Shown: positions 7,802 to 16,757, counted from the first letter of the stretch. The stretch is DNA of 50,091 bases from Clostridiales bacterium (GCA_017519205.1 JAFWSW010000130.1:1-50091), one strand, 5' to 3'. Notes: generated by a model from the letters alone, not told the origin. A program made the numbers and translations.

Positions 7802-9600
7802 GCCTCGTCCACCTCCCCTCTATCTCCGAACAGAAGGGATCCTGCCGCTTCATTCACATCGAAAAGCACTTCGTCGATATACGGAAGTTCTTTTTTCAGG
7901 GCATGCAGTGTCTGCATCAGGCACGGACGGTCAAGTCTCATGCTGATATAATCGCTGCCCTCGGAGAAAAGCTCCTTCGGCTTTCCGAAGAATACCTGTT
8001 CTCCCTTTTTCAGTACCAGGACACGGTCAGCGATTCGTGCCGCCTCATCCATATCGTGAGAAACCAGCACGATCGATTTGCCTTTCTCGCGCAGTGTCTC
8101 AATATATCCGAAGATCTCCTTCTGTCCGGCAGGATCGAGTCCTGCTGCAGGCTCATCGAGGATCAGGACATCCGGATCCATCGCGAGGATACCGGCAAAT
8201 GCCACTCTTCTCTTCTGTCCGCCCGACAGTTCAAACGGGGATCTTTTCAGAATGTCTTCAGTAAGTCCGACGAGCGGCAGCGATTCCTTCGTCAGGCGCT
8301 CGCACGTCGCTTCGTCATAACCCATTTTCTTGGGTCCGAACTGGATATCCTTCTCTACCGTCTCTTCAAAGAGCTGGTACTCCGGGTACTGGAACAGCAG
8401 TCCCACATGACGGCGGATCAGCTTTATCTCGGAATTCTTATCAGTGGAGATATATTTCTTCTCTTCTTCATTCCAGACTTCCACCTTACCTTCGAGCGGG
8501 CGGAGGATACCGTTCAGATGCGAGATCAGGGTCGTTTTGCCGGAACCGCTGTGTCCGATAACAGTAACGATCTCGCCTTTTCTTATATCAAAGGATACAT
8601 TTGTCAGCGCATTCTTCTCTTTCTTTCCGTACCGGTGGGAAAGACCGCTCACGCGGAGCACGACCTGATCAGAAACCTCTCTGTCAGGCTTCACGAACCG
8701 CTTCGCTGTATCCGGTTTTTTCGTTTTAACAAGCTCTACGATCTTCTTGACCGCATTTTCTTCGGATGTAAAATCACCCGCCTCGGGTGTTACACCGCAG
8801 ATCCTTGCGACTTCGCAAAGAAGCTCCGCCCACTTCGGGAGTTCCAGTCCCAGAGATCGGATCGTTTCCACCTGTGAGAACACTTCCGACGGTGTTCCGT
8901 TTAAGCGGATCTTTCCTTTTTCCAGAACGATAACGCGGTCAGCCAGATATGCCTCATGCATATCATGCGTGATATGGATAACGGTAATACCCTTATCCTC
9001 ACGCATTCTTCGAACCAGATGCAGGAACTCGTCTCTGGCCTTCGGGTCGAGCATGGATGTACTTTCATCAAGGATCATAAGCTGAGGCTCCATAGCCAGC
9101 ACGCCGGCAATCGCCAGTTTCTGTTTCTGTCCGCCTGACAGGGAAGAAGGCTGCTTATTGGCCTTTTCCAGAAGACCCACATAGCCCAGTGCTTTTTCCA
9201 CACGCTGGGCAAGCTCAGGGAGTGGAACGGAAAGATTCTCCGGTCCGAATGCCACGTCCTCTTCGACTGTCGTTCCGACGATCTGATTGTCCGGATTCTG
9301 GAATACCATGCCGCAGTGAGTACGGATCTTCCAGAAGTTCTCTTCGTTATCGGCAGAGAGCTCAAATACGGTGAGTTTTCCCTTATCCGGCGCTTCCAGC
9401 AGGTTGATCATCTTCGCCAGCGTCGACTTTCCGGAACCGTTTCTGCCCAGGATAGCAACATACTCACCCTTATCAACAGACAAAGAAGCATGGTCCACCG
9501 CTACGACATTCTTTCCGGAATTCGTCGCATACGAGAACAGAATATCTTCTGCCTTCACCGCCTGCTTATATTCCGCAATGTCTCTGTTTGAGGGAACCAT
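7798..9600 (-). CDS. Fused ECF transporter ATPase (EcfA1-EcfA2 in one chain)
   Basis: One 600-residue protein holding two complete ABC ATPase domains. Domain 1: Walker A GRNGSGKST (52-60), Q-loop QNPDNQ, signature LSGGQ (154-158), Walker B LMILDE (174-179). Domain 2: GHSGSGKTT (349-357), Q-loop QYPEYQ, LSGGQ (459-463), LILDEP (~479-484). Residues ~265-312 form a linker. Domain 1 resembles EcfA1 and domain 2 EcfA2, which are usually separate adjacent genes after rplQ. The pair hydrolyses ATP to drive vitamin or metal uptake with EcfT. In domain 1 the usual Pro after DE is Ser (LDEST). GGAG lies 11 nt before the ATG. Confidence 0.93.
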   Translation of the reverse strand: MVPSNRDIAEYKQAVKAEDILFSYATNSGKNVVAVDHASLSVDKGEYVAILGRNGSGKSTLAKMINLLEAPDKGKLTVFELSADNEENFWKIRTHCGMVFQNPDNQIVGTTVEEDVAFGPENLSVPLPELAQRVEKALGYVGLLEKANKQPSSLSGGQKQKLAIAGVLAMEPQLMILDESTSMLDPKARDEFLHLVRRMREDKGITVIHITHDMHEAYLADRVIVLEKGKIRLNGTPSEVFSQVETIRSLGLELPKWAELLCEVARICGVTPEAGDFTSEENAVKKIVELVKTKKPDTAKRFVKPDREVSDQVVLRVSGLSHRYGKKEKNALTNVSFDIRKGEIVTVIGHSGSGKTTLISHLNGILRPLEGKVEVWNEEEKKYISTDKNSEIKLIRRHVGLLFQYPEYQLFEETVEKDIQFGPKKMGYDEATCERLTKESLPLVGLTEDILKRSPFELSGGQKRRVAFAGILAMDPDVLILDEPAAGLDPAGQKEIFGYIETLREKGKSIVLVSHDMDEAARIADRVLVLKKGEQVFFGKPKELFSEGSDYISMRLDRPCLMQTLHALKKELPYIDEVLFDVNEAAGSLLFGDRGEVDEA

Positions 9601-9619
9601 GCTTCATTCATCTCCGTGT

Positions 9620-9666
9620 TTCAAATAATAGAGAAAGTGACGGAAGGGATAATGCCCATCCGTCAC
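9620..9666 (-). terminator. Intrinsic terminator after rplQ
   Basis: On the minus strand GTGACGGA-T-GGG pairs with CCC-T-TCCGTCAC (9637-9666), followed by TTTCTCTATTATTT. It separates the alpha operon from the ECF genes and may allow partial read-through, since no clear promoter for ecfA was found in the remaining gap. Confidence 0.75.
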
Positions 9667-9697
9667 CTTAAATCATCTCAAGATTTTCTTGGGCGTC

Positions 9698-10264
9698 TTA
9701 CTCAGCGAATGTGAGCAGAGCCATCTCAGAAGCGTCACCGCGACGAGCGCCGAGCTTGACGATCTTTGTGTAACCACCCTTGTGGTTGATGAGAGCCGGT
9801 GCGATCTCATCATAGAGGATGTTTACCGGATCAACTACGTGACCCTCAGCATCGTGACTCTTTCTGAGCCAGTATGCAGCATTCTTTCTAGCTGCGAGAC
9901 GAGAAGGAGCATCAACCTGTACAGTCTTCTTAGAGACTTCACGGTCAACGACCTCATACTTCTTGCCGTTCTTGGAAGTCTTGGAAACCAGGACCTTCAT
10001 GCCCTTGCTATCAAGTTTAGCTGTGGAAACGGTAACTTCCTTTGTTGTGAAGTTATCTTTTTCACGAATGGCATCTGCGATCAGCTTATCCATGATCTTA
10101 GAAACTTCCTTGGCACGCGCCAGTGTTGTTACCACGTGCTTTCTGTTTTCGGAAAGTGCCTTTCCGTCTTCTTTAACCGGGCAAACAACAAGGGATGTTG
10201 CCAGATTTCTTAAAATTGCAATACGCTGATTGCTAACTCTTCCTAATTTTCTGTAACCTGCCAT
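9698..10264 (-). CDS. rplQ: 50S ribosomal protein bL17 with internal insertions
   Basis: 188 residues against about 115-130 in most bacteria. The core is clear: YRKLGRVSNQRIAILRNLATSL at the N-terminus and IAPALINHKGGYTKIVKLG-RRGDASEMALL at the C-terminus. Extra sequence lies at ~30-42 (PVKEDGKALSENR) and especially ~68-125, a lysine-rich stretch between the two core halves. bL17 binds 23S rRNA near the tunnel exit. It is the last gene of the alpha operon, with a terminator behind it. Confidence 0.95.
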   Translation of the reverse strand: MAGYRKLGRVSNQRIAILRNLATSLVVCPVKEDGKALSENRKHVVTTLARAKEVSKIMDKLIADAIREKDNFTTKEVTVSTAKLDSKGMKVLVSKTSKNGKKYEVVDREVSKKTVQVDAPSRLAARKNAAYWLRKSHDAEGHVVDPVNILYDEIAPALINHKGGYTKIVKLGARRGDASEMALLTFAE

Positions 10265-10320
10265 GGGTTCATACCTCCTGTATATTTACAAATATCCTAG
10301 CGTGCCCGCGAGCTCGCTAT

Positions 10321-11274
10321 TTAGTCCTCGACATCTGCGAGAGACAGATCCATATCCTCGAGCTTCTGGATAACTTCTTCCAGAGACTTCTTACCGAGGT
10401 TACGGACTTTCATCATTTCATCCTCAGACTTGGCAACGAGATCACCGATCGTGTTGATACCTGCTCTCTTGAGGCAGTTATATGTACGAACGGAGAAGTC
10501 GAGGTCCTCGATGACGATGTCATGTGTGGAATTCTTGCTGGAGCTGTCATCCGAATCACGGAAGCTCGGTCCGTTGGTCACATCTGTAAGAGCTGTGAAC
10601 AGACCCAGGTGCTCGCGAAGAATTGCTGCTGCGGAAGAAAGAGCCTCGTCAACCTTGATGGTTGCGTCAGTCCAAACTTCCAGAGTCAGGCTGTCAAAGT
10701 CAGTACGCTCACCGACACGTGTGTTCTCGATTCTGTAATTCGCCTTCTTTACCGGAGTAAAGATGGAGTCGATAGCGATTACACCGATCGTCTGAGTTGC
10801 CGGCTTGTTCTGATCGGCCGGTGCATAGCCGCGGCCCTTGCTGATCGTAAGTTCGATGAAGAGACGACCTGCACCGTTCATTGTCGCGATGACATGATCC
10901 GGATTCATGATCTCTACTTCTTCATCATGAACGATATCGCCTGCTGTAACCACACCGGTCTTGCCTTCATCCATGCTGATGTAGACAGTCTTAGGTGTAT
11001 CAGTATGAAGCTTAGCGCGAATACCCTTTACGTTGAGGATGATCTCTGTCATATCCTCGATAACGCCCGGGATCGTGGAAAACTCGTGATACACACCCTC
11101 GACGCGGATGGATGTCACAGCTGCACCAGACAAGGAAGAGAGAAGTACACGACGAAGGGAGTTTCCGAGGGTCGTACCATAGCCACGCTCGAGAGGAGCG
11201 ATGACATACTTACCATAGGAGCTGTCTTCGTTAACTTCTACGCACTCAATTGTTGGTTTCATGATTTCAATCAT
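10321..11274 (-). CDS. rpoA: DNA-directed RNA polymerase subunit alpha
   Basis: 317 residues, normal length. The N-terminal dimerisation and assembly domain (~1-235) shows LERGYGTTLGNSLRRVLLSS; after an acidic/serine linker (DSDDSSSKNS) the C-terminal domain (~250-310) shows the helix-hairpin-helix RTYNCLKRAGINTIGDL used for DNA and activator contacts. The ATG follows AGGAGG. It lies between rpsD and rplQ as in the standard alpha operon. Confidence 0.98.
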   Translation of the reverse strand: MIEIMKPTIECVEVNEDSSYGKYVIAPLERGYGTTLGNSLRRVLLSSLSGAAVTSIRVEGVYHEFSTIPGVIEDMTEIILNVKGIRAKLHTDTPKTVYISMDEGKTGVVTAGDIVHDEEVEIMNPDHVIATMNGAGRLFIELTISKGRGYAPADQNKPATQTIGVIAIDSIFTPVKKANYRIENTRVGERTDFDSLTLEVWTDATIKVDEALSSAAAILREHLGLFTALTDVTNGPSFRDSDDSSSKNSTHDIVIEDLDFSVRTYNCLKRAGINTIGDLVAKSEDEMMKVRNLGKKSLEEVIQKLEDMDLSLADVED

Positions 11275-11315
11275 ATTTATCCTCCTAGCTTTTTATGCAA
11301 AGCGAAAGGTTCCTA

Positions 11316-11933
11316 TTACTTCGAGTACAACTCGACGATGAGTGTCTCCTTGACCTCGAGATCAACATCCTCACGAGCCGGTTCTCTTACGATGGAACCA
11401 GTCAGTGTCTCTTCATTGAAAGACAGCCAAGCCGGTACCGGACGGTTGTTGGAGAGAGTCTCAAACTTAGGAGACTTTCTGGATGTTTCCTTAACTGCGA
11501 TCGTATCACCGGTCTTCAGTGTCATGGAAGGAATGTTAGCCTTCTTGCCGTTTACTGTGAAGTGACCATGTGTAACGAGCTGACGAGCTTCATTTCTGGA
11601 AGAAGCCAGACCCAGACGATATACGACATTGTCGAAACGGAGTTCGAGGAGCTCAAGGAGCTTCTCACCGGTCTTACCCTGCTTACGCTCAGCACGTGCA
11701 TAAGTAAGTCTGAACTGCTTCTCGAGTACGCCGTAGAAACGCTTTGTCTTCTGCTTCTCACGAAGCTGTACACCATATTCTGAAATCTTTTTTCTGCCCT
11801 GACCATGCTGACCCGGAGCGGCACTCTTCTTAGCAAGTGCGCACTTAGCGGAATAGCATCTCTCACCCTTGAGGAAGAGCTTGTCTCCTTCTCTGCGGCA
11901 GAGACGGCAGGTTCCTTCTGTATATCTAGCCAT
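11316..11933 (-). CDS. rpsD: 30S ribosomal protein uS4 (zinc-binding form)
   Basis: 205 residues. The N-terminus carries a zinc-finger C-x2-C-x13-C-x4-C (Cys9, 12, 26, 31), marking the zinc-binding variant; the S4 RNA-binding domain follows (~95-160, [18 protein letters not shown]). uS4 is a primary 16S rRNA binder and in many bacteria a repressor of its own operon. Located between rpsK and rpoA. Confidence 0.98.
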   Translation of the reverse strand: MARYTEGTCRLCRREGDKLFLKGERCYSAKCALAKKSAAPGQHGQGRKKISEYGVQLREKQKTKRFYGVLEKQFRLTYARAERKQGKTGEKLLELLELRFDNVVYRLGLASSRNEARQLVTHGHFTVNGKKANIPSMTLKTGDTIAVKETSRKSPKFETLSNNRPVPAWLSFNEETLTGSIVREPAREDVDLEVKETLIVELYSK

Positions 11934-11950
11934 TCTCTATACCTCCGAAC

Positions 11951-12355
11951 TCAGACTCTTCTTCTCTTAGGCGGTCTGCAACCATTGTGCGGAACAGGAG
12001 TTACATCTTTGATCATTGTAACTTCCAGACCTGCTGTCTGCAGGGCGCGGATAGCGGATTCACGACCCGGTCCAGGTCCCTTAACGTAAACCTCAACTGT
12101 ACGCATGCCGTGATCAGCAGCCTTCTTACCGGCATCCTCAGATGCCATCTGAGCTGCGAACGGTGTACCCTTACGGGAACCCTTCATGCCCATCTCACCG
12201 GCAGATGCCCAGGAGATTGCATTACCCTGCATATCAGTGATCGTAACGATCGTGTTGTTAAATGTAGCGTGAATATGAGCCTGACCTTTGTCAATGTTCT
12301 TACGCTCTCTTCTCTTCGGTCTAACGGCCGTTTTCTTAACTGCTTTTGCTGCCAT
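11951..12355 (-). CDS. rpsK: 30S ribosomal protein uS11
   Basis: 134 residues with a basic N-terminal extension ([17 protein letters not shown]) and the core [18 protein letters not shown], plus the C-terminal CRPPKRRRV. uS11 helps form the platform of the small subunit near the E site. It starts 12 nt after rpsM, with GGAGG ahead of the ATG. Confidence 0.98.
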   Translation of the reverse strand: MAAKAVKKTAVRPKRRERKNIDKGQAHIHATFNNTIVTITDMQGNAISWASAGEMGMKGSRKGTPFAAQMASEDAGKKAADHGMRTVEVYVKGPGPGRESAIRALQTAGLEVTMIKDVTPVPHNGCRPPKRRRV

Positions 12356-12367
12356 GGGTTCGCCTCC

Positions 12368-12736
12368 TTACTTCTTCTTACCAGCGATCGTACGCTTCGG
12401 TCCCTTACGGGTACGAGCATTCGTCTTGGTGCGCTGGCCACGAACAGGCAGACCCATTCTGTGACGGCGGCCGCGATAGCATCCGATTTCTGTCAATCTC
12501 TTGATGTTCAGGGAAACTTCTCTTCTCAGGTCACCCTCAACGTTGTAATTGTTCTCGATCTGATCACGAATCTTAGCGATATCATCCTCAGAAAGATCCT
12601 TAACACGAGTGTCAGGATTGATCTGGGTATCCGCAAGAATACGGTCAGAACTTGTCTTACCAATGCCATAAATGTACGTAAGAGCGATTTCTACTCTTTT
12701 GTCATTTGGCAGATCTACACCGGCAATACGAGCCAT
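12368..12736 (-). CDS. rpsM: 30S ribosomal protein uS13
   Basis: 122 residues beginning [17 protein letters not shown]. The start at 12736 was chosen because GGAGG lies 8 nt upstream and family members begin here; an in-frame start 15 nt further upstream lacks support. The helix-two-turn-helix ([14 protein letters not shown]) and the basic tail ([15 protein letters not shown]) that touches the P-site tRNA are both present. Confidence 0.97.
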   Translation of the reverse strand: MARIAGVDLPNDKRVEIALTYIYGIGKTSSDRILADTQINPDTRVKDLSEDDIAKIRDQIENNYNVEGDLRREVSLNIKRLTEIGCYRGRRHRMGLPVRGQRTKTNARTRKGPKRTIAGKKK

Positions 12737-12913
12737 TCTGTGTACCTCCATGAATGAATCATTTAATGTTTTGTTTCGTATATATAAAACATGCTGATGC
12801 TAAGATCCTCGTATTAGGAGGCAGCCGCCTTGGCATATGGTGCATGTAATATCCTAACTAAACTTTTGACTGTCCTGTTTTCGCAGACAATGACGAGGCC
12901 TGCAAACAGAAGA
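12737..12913 (-). promoter_or_regulatory. Long rpmJ-rpsM spacer, possible structured leader
   Basis: 177 nt without a gene inside an otherwise tightly packed cluster. On the minus strand TTAGGA (12852-12857) can pair with TCCTAA (12814-12819), enclosing a GGC-rich segment that can form smaller hairpins. No T-run follows, so it is not an obvious terminator. An autoregulatory r-protein binding site is one explanation. Confidence 0.35.
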
Positions 12914-13027
12914 TTAACCCTGCTTCTGCTTGTGCTTAGGATCGGAGCAGATGATCATCACGCGTCCGTTGCGACGAATGACTTTGCACTTCTCGCACAT
13001 GGGTTTAACTGATGGTCTAACTTTCAT
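12914..13027 (-). CDS. rpmJ: 50S ribosomal protein bL36
   Basis: A 37-residue protein read directly from the minus strand: [20 protein letters not shown], then [17 protein letters not shown]. The zinc ligands are Cys11, Cys14, Cys27 and His32 or His33 region (SDPKH), so this is the zinc-binding form. GGAGG lies 8 nt before the ATG. It is the first gene after the promoter at 13097-13124. Confidence 0.97.
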   Translation of the reverse strand: MKVRPSVKPMCEKCKVIRRNGRVMIICSDPKHKQKQG

Positions 13028-13096
13028 GACGCAAACCTCCCTGTCTACTAAAAAAACAATACAAAACTAACATACGCTATGCGCGCACGCTAAAAT

Positions 13097-13124
13097 ATTA
13101 TACCAAAAACTCTTGGCGATGCAA
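13097..13124 (-). promoter_or_regulatory. Promoter of the rpmJ-rpsM-rpsK-rpsD-rpoA-rplQ unit
   Basis: TTGCAT (13119-13124), 16-nt spacer, TATAAT (13097-13102) on the minus strand. The region just downstream is GC-rich (CGTGCGCGC), similar to that behind the rpsJ promoter. Its -35 box overlaps the stem of the terminator below. Confidence 0.85.
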
Positions 13125-13131
13125 GAGGTTT
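13105..13131 (-). terminator. Terminator overlapping the rpmJ promoter
   Basis: CTCTTG (minus strand, 13122-13127) pairs with CAAGAG (13110-13115) around CATCGC and is followed by TTTTT (13105-13109). It can stop transcription from the adk-map-infA side while the same bases serve as -35 and spacer of the next promoter. Confidence 0.7.
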
Positions 13132-13198
13132 TTTGGATTATTTCAGTGGATTTTTTATCTTTCCTTTTGCGGGAAGAATCTCTTTTCTGACCTGACTC

Positions 13199-13417
13199 TT
13201 ATTTCGCGCGCCAGGTGATACGGCCACGGGACAGATCATATGGAGAAAGCTCCATAGTAACACGGTCTCCCGGCAGGATCTTGATATAGTTCTGACGCAG
13301 TTTACCGGAAATGTGTGCCAGTACGATATGACCGTTTTCCAGTCTTACCTTAAATGTGGCATTTAGTAACGCATCATCAACGATGCCTTCTACTTCGATT
13401 ACATCCTCTTTAGACAT
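13199..13417 (-). CDS. infA: Translation initiation factor IF-1
   Basis: 72 residues, the usual length: a single S1-like OB fold with [23 protein letters not shown] and the C-terminal [18 protein letters not shown]-1 binds the A site of the 30S subunit during initiation. Its start overlaps the end of map by 8 nt and GGAGGG precedes the ATG. Confidence 0.98.
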   Translation of the reverse strand: MSKEDVIEVEGIVDDALLNATFKVRLENGHIVLAHISGKLRQNYIKILPGDRVTMELSPYDLSRGRITWRAK

Positions 13418-14180
13418 TCTTTCCCTCCGTTAATGTAATGATTTCTGGTCCGTTTTCTGTAACGATGATCGTATTTTCATAATGTGCCGCGTACTTTCTG
13501 TCGCGCGTAATGACCGTCCACTCATCTCCGAGTACGGCGATCTCTCTTCTGCCCATCGAGATCATGGGCTCGATGCAGAAGGCCATGCCCTTCACGATAC
13601 GCGGTCCGTGTCCGAATCTTCCATAGTTCGGAACATCCGGATCCTCATGAAGCTGATGACCGATGCCGTGACCGGTCAGCTCGCGGATAACTCCGTAGCC
13701 GAAGCTCTCGGCATGTGCCTGTACTGCGGAAGAAATATCTCCGATACGGTTCTCTGTAGTAACCTTCTCGAATCCTTTCCAGAAGCATTCCTCCGTGACA
13801 CGAACAAGCTTCGCTGCTTCCTCCGAGATTTTTCCTACGGCAAAAGTTCTAGCCGCGTCCGCATGCATGCCGTCCAAAGAACAGCACACATCGCAGGTCA
13901 CGATATCACCCTCTTTGAGAACAATATCTTTTCTCGGGATACCGTGAACGATGACCTCGTTCGGAGATACACAGATCTGTCCCGGGAACGGCGGATCACC
14001 GTAATGATATGAAGATGAAATCGCGCCATGCTTGTCGAAGACTCTCTTGGCGATCTCATCAAGTTCCCAGGTGGTAATGCCCGGTTCTACTGCTTTTCCC
14101 AGAGTAAGGAGCGCTTCTTCGACGACCTTACCGGCTTCACGCATCTTTGCAAATTCTGCTTCTGTTTTGATCTGAATCAT
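13410..14180 (-). CDS. map: Methionine aminopeptidase, type I
   Basis: 256 residues. Metal ligands are visible: Asp97 (CDVCC), Asp108 (HADAARTF), His171 (TGHGIGH), Glu204 (CIEPM) and Glu235 (HYENTII). The enzyme removes the initiator methionine from new proteins. No N-terminal zinc-finger extension, as normal for this type in Firmicutes. It starts directly after the adk stop codon, so coupling is likely. Confidence 0.97.
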   Translation of the reverse strand: MIQIKTEAEFAKMREAGKVVEEALLTLGKAVEPGITTWELDEIAKRVFDKHGAISSSYHYGDPPFPGQICVSPNEVIVHGIPRKDIVLKEGDIVTCDVCCSLDGMHADAARTFAVGKISEEAAKLVRVTEECFWKGFEKVTTENRIGDISSAVQAHAESFGYGVIRELTGHGIGHQLHEDPDVPNYGRFGHGPRIVKGMAFCIEPMISMGRREIAVLGDEWTVITRDRKYAAHYENTIIVTENGPEIITLTEGKNV

Positions 14181-14846
14181 TTATTCAGCCTTTCTAAAGC
14201 CCAAGTTGGCCAGTGCTTCGCTCGCCTGAGCGAATGCGAGATCCGGACTCTTTGAATTGTCCGCTGTAATTACAATACCCTTCTTCTCATAGAAATCAAT
14301 AAGGGGCTTTGTATTCTCTTCATATGTAACCAGTCTCTGCTTAACAGTTTCCGGCTTATCGTCATCACGCTGGATAACTTCTTTACCGCATACATCGCAG
14401 ACACCCTCGACCTTTGTCGGACGGGATACTACGTTGCAGCTCTCGCCGCATGCTGTGCAGACTCTTCTGTTTACGACACGCTCCATGATAACTTCTGCCG
14501 GAACATCTACTTTGATGACAGCATCGATCTTGGAGTTGGACTTAGCGAGCATCTCGTCAAGTTTCTCTGCCTGAGCGATCGTTCTCGGGAATCCGTCGAG
14601 AAGGTAGCCGTTCTTGCAGTCGTCCTGGGAAAGACGGTCTTCCACCATGGAGATCGTCACTTCATCCGGAACCAGTGCGCCGGCATCGATGTACTTCTTT
14701 GCTTCGATTCCGAGAGGAGTCTGAGCCTTGATGTTGGCACGGAAAATATCTCCTGTGGAGATGTGTGTGATCTTATATTCATTTTTCAGAACTGCAGCCA
14801 TAGTTCCCTTACCGGAACCCGGTGCACCTAAAAGGATCAATTTCAT
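14181..14846 (-). CDS. adk: Adenylate kinase (zinc-lid form)
   Basis: 221 residues. P-loop GAPGSGKGT (8-16) and a LID domain with four cysteines (Cys130, 133, 150, 153) that bind structural zinc, as in Gram-positive enzymes. It converts ATP + AMP to 2 ADP. GGAGGG lies ahead of the ATG. First gene after the promoter at 14872-14901; followed without gap by map. Confidence 0.98.
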   Translation of the reverse strand: MKLILLGAPGSGKGTMAAVLKNEYKITHISTGDIFRANIKAQTPLGIEAKKYIDAGALVPDEVTISMVEDRLSQDDCKNGYLLDGFPRTIAQAEKLDEMLAKSNSKIDAVIKVDVPAEVIMERVVNRRVCTACGESCNVVSRPTKVEGVCDVCGKEVIQRDDDKPETVKQRLVTYEENTKPLIDFYEKKGIVITADNSKSPDLAFAQASEALANLGFRKAE

Positions 14847-14871
14847 GATTGTTTCCCTCCTGCTCTTTCAT

Positions 14872-14901
14872 ATTATACGCATAAGCAGCCCCGCATGCGA
14901 A
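14872..14901 (-). promoter_or_regulatory. Candidate promoter for adk-map-infA
   Basis: TATAAT (14872-14877) with TTCGCA (14896-14901) 18 nt upstream on the minus strand. The -35 box lies in the loop region of a large inverted repeat, so promoter and hairpin overlap. Confidence 0.55.
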
Positions 14902-14916
14902 TACATGCGAGGCTGC
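14885..14916. repeat. 13-bp inverted repeat in the secY-adk gap
   Basis: GCAGCCCCGCATG (14885-14897) and CATGCGAGGCTGC (14904-14916) pair along 13 positions (one G-T) around a 6-nt loop. A T-rich run follows only on the plus strand, where no gene needs ending. On the minus strand it could end secY weakly or protect the message. Confidence 0.6.
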
Positions 14917-14982
14917 GTCAGCATTTTATTTTATGGTTTGTGCATTACCGCTTTTGCGCATAACACTTGACCTGCTTTTTGA

Positions 14983-16296
14983 TTACACAAGGAATCCCTT
15001 GTAGTTATGAGTAACCATCTGCGATTCGATCTGGTCAACAAGGTCATTTGCAACACCTGTCATGATGAGAACAGATGTACCTGCAAACCATACGCCTTCC
15101 ATGCCGGTAAGCTTACCGAGCAGTGTCGGAACAAGAACAACGATGCAAAGGAAGCATGCGTCACACCAGTTCAGGCGGTTAGCAACCTTGGCGATAAACT
15201 CAGATGTCGGACGACCCGGACGAACACCCGGGATAAATCCGCCGTTCTTCTGCAGATTCTGCGAGATCTCGATCGGGTTGAACTGGATCAGAGAATAGAA
15301 GAACACGAATGCAAAGATGCAGATAAAGTATGCAATGTAGTAGAACGGACTTCCACCGAAGTCACGGAACCACTTCACCACGATGTTATTGCTGTTCGGG
15401 AAGAAGAACGTAACGATCGTGGAAGGCAGTGCCAGGAAAGACATGGTGAAGATAACAGGCATAACGCTGGACTGGTTAACCTTCAGCGGGATGTATGTGT
15501 TCTGTCCACCATATACTTTTCTACCGATAACCTTCTTACTGTACTGAACCGGAATTCTTCTTTCAGCATTCTGTACATATACGCAGAAGATGATCGTTGC
15601 AATCGAGATCAGGGAAACGATCACGAAAGCGGAGATACCTACAGCATTACCAAGTGCTGCGTTCTCAAACTTACCAGCGATGTTCAGTGCATCGTAGTAG
15701 AGAGTTCTGATCATTTCCGGGATTCTTGTTACGATACCTGCGAAGATGATCAGGGATACACCGTTACCAATACCCTTCTCATTGATGCGCTCACCGAGGA
15801 ATACAACAAAGCATGTACCTGCAGTAAACGTAAGGATGATCAGAGCAGCAGCCAGTGGCTTCGGGAGCTGATTCGTCATAGCGGATCTTGTTGCATATGT
15901 GAAGAAGGAAGCCTGCATTACAGCCAGACCAACCGTCATGTAACGTGTGATCTTCTGAAGTTTTTTCTGTCCCTCTTCTCCCTCTTTGGCCATATTCTCC
16001 AAAGCAGGGATAGCAACAGTGAGCAGCTGGATGATGATCGAGGAGTTGATGTATGGTGTGATACCCATAGCGAAGATGGTTGCTGCAAACAGACCACCAC
16101 CTGAGATAATATCCATCAAGCTACCGATCTGACCCCAGTTCTGAACGATACTGGAAAACTCAGTACGGTTGATACCCGGACACGGGATCAGACCGCCGAC
16201 CATGTAAAGCCCAAGAATAAACAGAGTAAACAGTAACTTCTTGCGCAGATCCGGCAGACGGAATGCATTAACTAAGGTGTCAAATACGCCCTTCAT
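14983..16296 (-). CDS. secY: Protein translocase subunit SecY
   Basis: 437 residues with ten membrane helices, the SecYEG channel core. Starts MKGVFDTLVNAFRLPDLRKK; the start at 16296 has GGAGG 6-7 nt upstream and is preferred over an in-frame start 24 nt earlier that lies within rplO. Visible features include the plug-region GGGLFAATIFAMGITPYINS and the cytoplasmic loop GRKVYGGQNTYIPLKVN. The start is 1 nt after the rplO stop. Confidence 0.97.
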   Translation of the reverse strand: MKGVFDTLVNAFRLPDLRKKLLFTLFILGLYMVGGLIPCPGINRTEFSSIVQNWGQIGSLMDIISGGGLFAATIFAMGITPYINSSIIIQLLTVAIPALENMAKEGEEGQKKLQKITRYMTVGLAVMQASFFTYATRSAMTNQLPKPLAAALIILTFTAGTCFVVFLGERINEKGIGNGVSLIIFAGIVTRIPEMIRTLYYDALNIAGKFENAALGNAVGISAFVIVSLISIATIIFCVYVQNAERRIPVQYSKKVIGRKVYGGQNTYIPLKVNQSSVMPVIFTMSFLALPSTIVTFFFPNSNNIVVKWFRDFGGSPFYYIAYFICIFAFVFFYSLIQFNPIEISQNLQKNGGFIPGVRPGRPTSEFIAKVANRLNWCDACFLCIVVLVPTLLGKLTGMEGVWFAGTSVLIMTGVANDLVDQIESQMVTHNYKGFLV

Positions 16297-16297
16297 G

Positions 16298-16741
16298 TTA
16301 TACCTCCAGTGCCGAGCCACCAGCCTTTTCGATTTTCTCTTTTGCAGAAGCAGAGAACTTCTTGGCCTTAACAGTCAGCTTCTTTGTCAGTTCACCGTTA
16401 CCGAGAACCTTAACGCCGTCGTTGACCTTGCCGAGTGTGATGATACCGGCATCTGCGAGGATCGTTGCATCGACCTCAGCACCGTTATCGAACTTCTCCA
16501 GATCGGAGACATTGATCTCTACATACTCAGCAGCAAAACGCTTGTTGTTGAAGCCACGCTTCGGCAGACGTCTGTAAAGAGGCATCTGACCACCCTCGAA
16601 ACCAGGACGGACACCGCCACCGGAACGAGCATTCTGACCCTTGTGTCCTCTACCGGCAGTCTTACCGTTACCGGATCCGGCACCACGGCCCTTACGATAT
16701 GCTTTCTCGTTTCCGCAGGAAGACATTTCATTAAGTTTCAT
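16298..16741 (-). CDS. rplO: 50S ribosomal protein uL15
   Basis: 147 residues starting [20 protein letters not shown], with the Gly/Arg-rich segment [18 protein letters not shown] that threads into 23S rRNA and the globular C-terminus. The start at 16741 follows GGAGG; upstream in-frame codons (to 16780) belong to the rpmD end. Confidence 0.97.
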   Translation of the reverse strand: MKLNEMSSCGNEKAYRKGRGAGSGNGKTAGRGHKGQNARSGGGVRPGFEGGQMPLYRRLPKRGFNNKRFAAEYVEINVSDLEKFDNGAEVDATILADAGIITLGKVNDGVKVLGNGELTKKLTVKAKKFSASAKEKIEKAGGSALEV

Positions 16742-16757
16742 GTTTCCTATACCTCCA

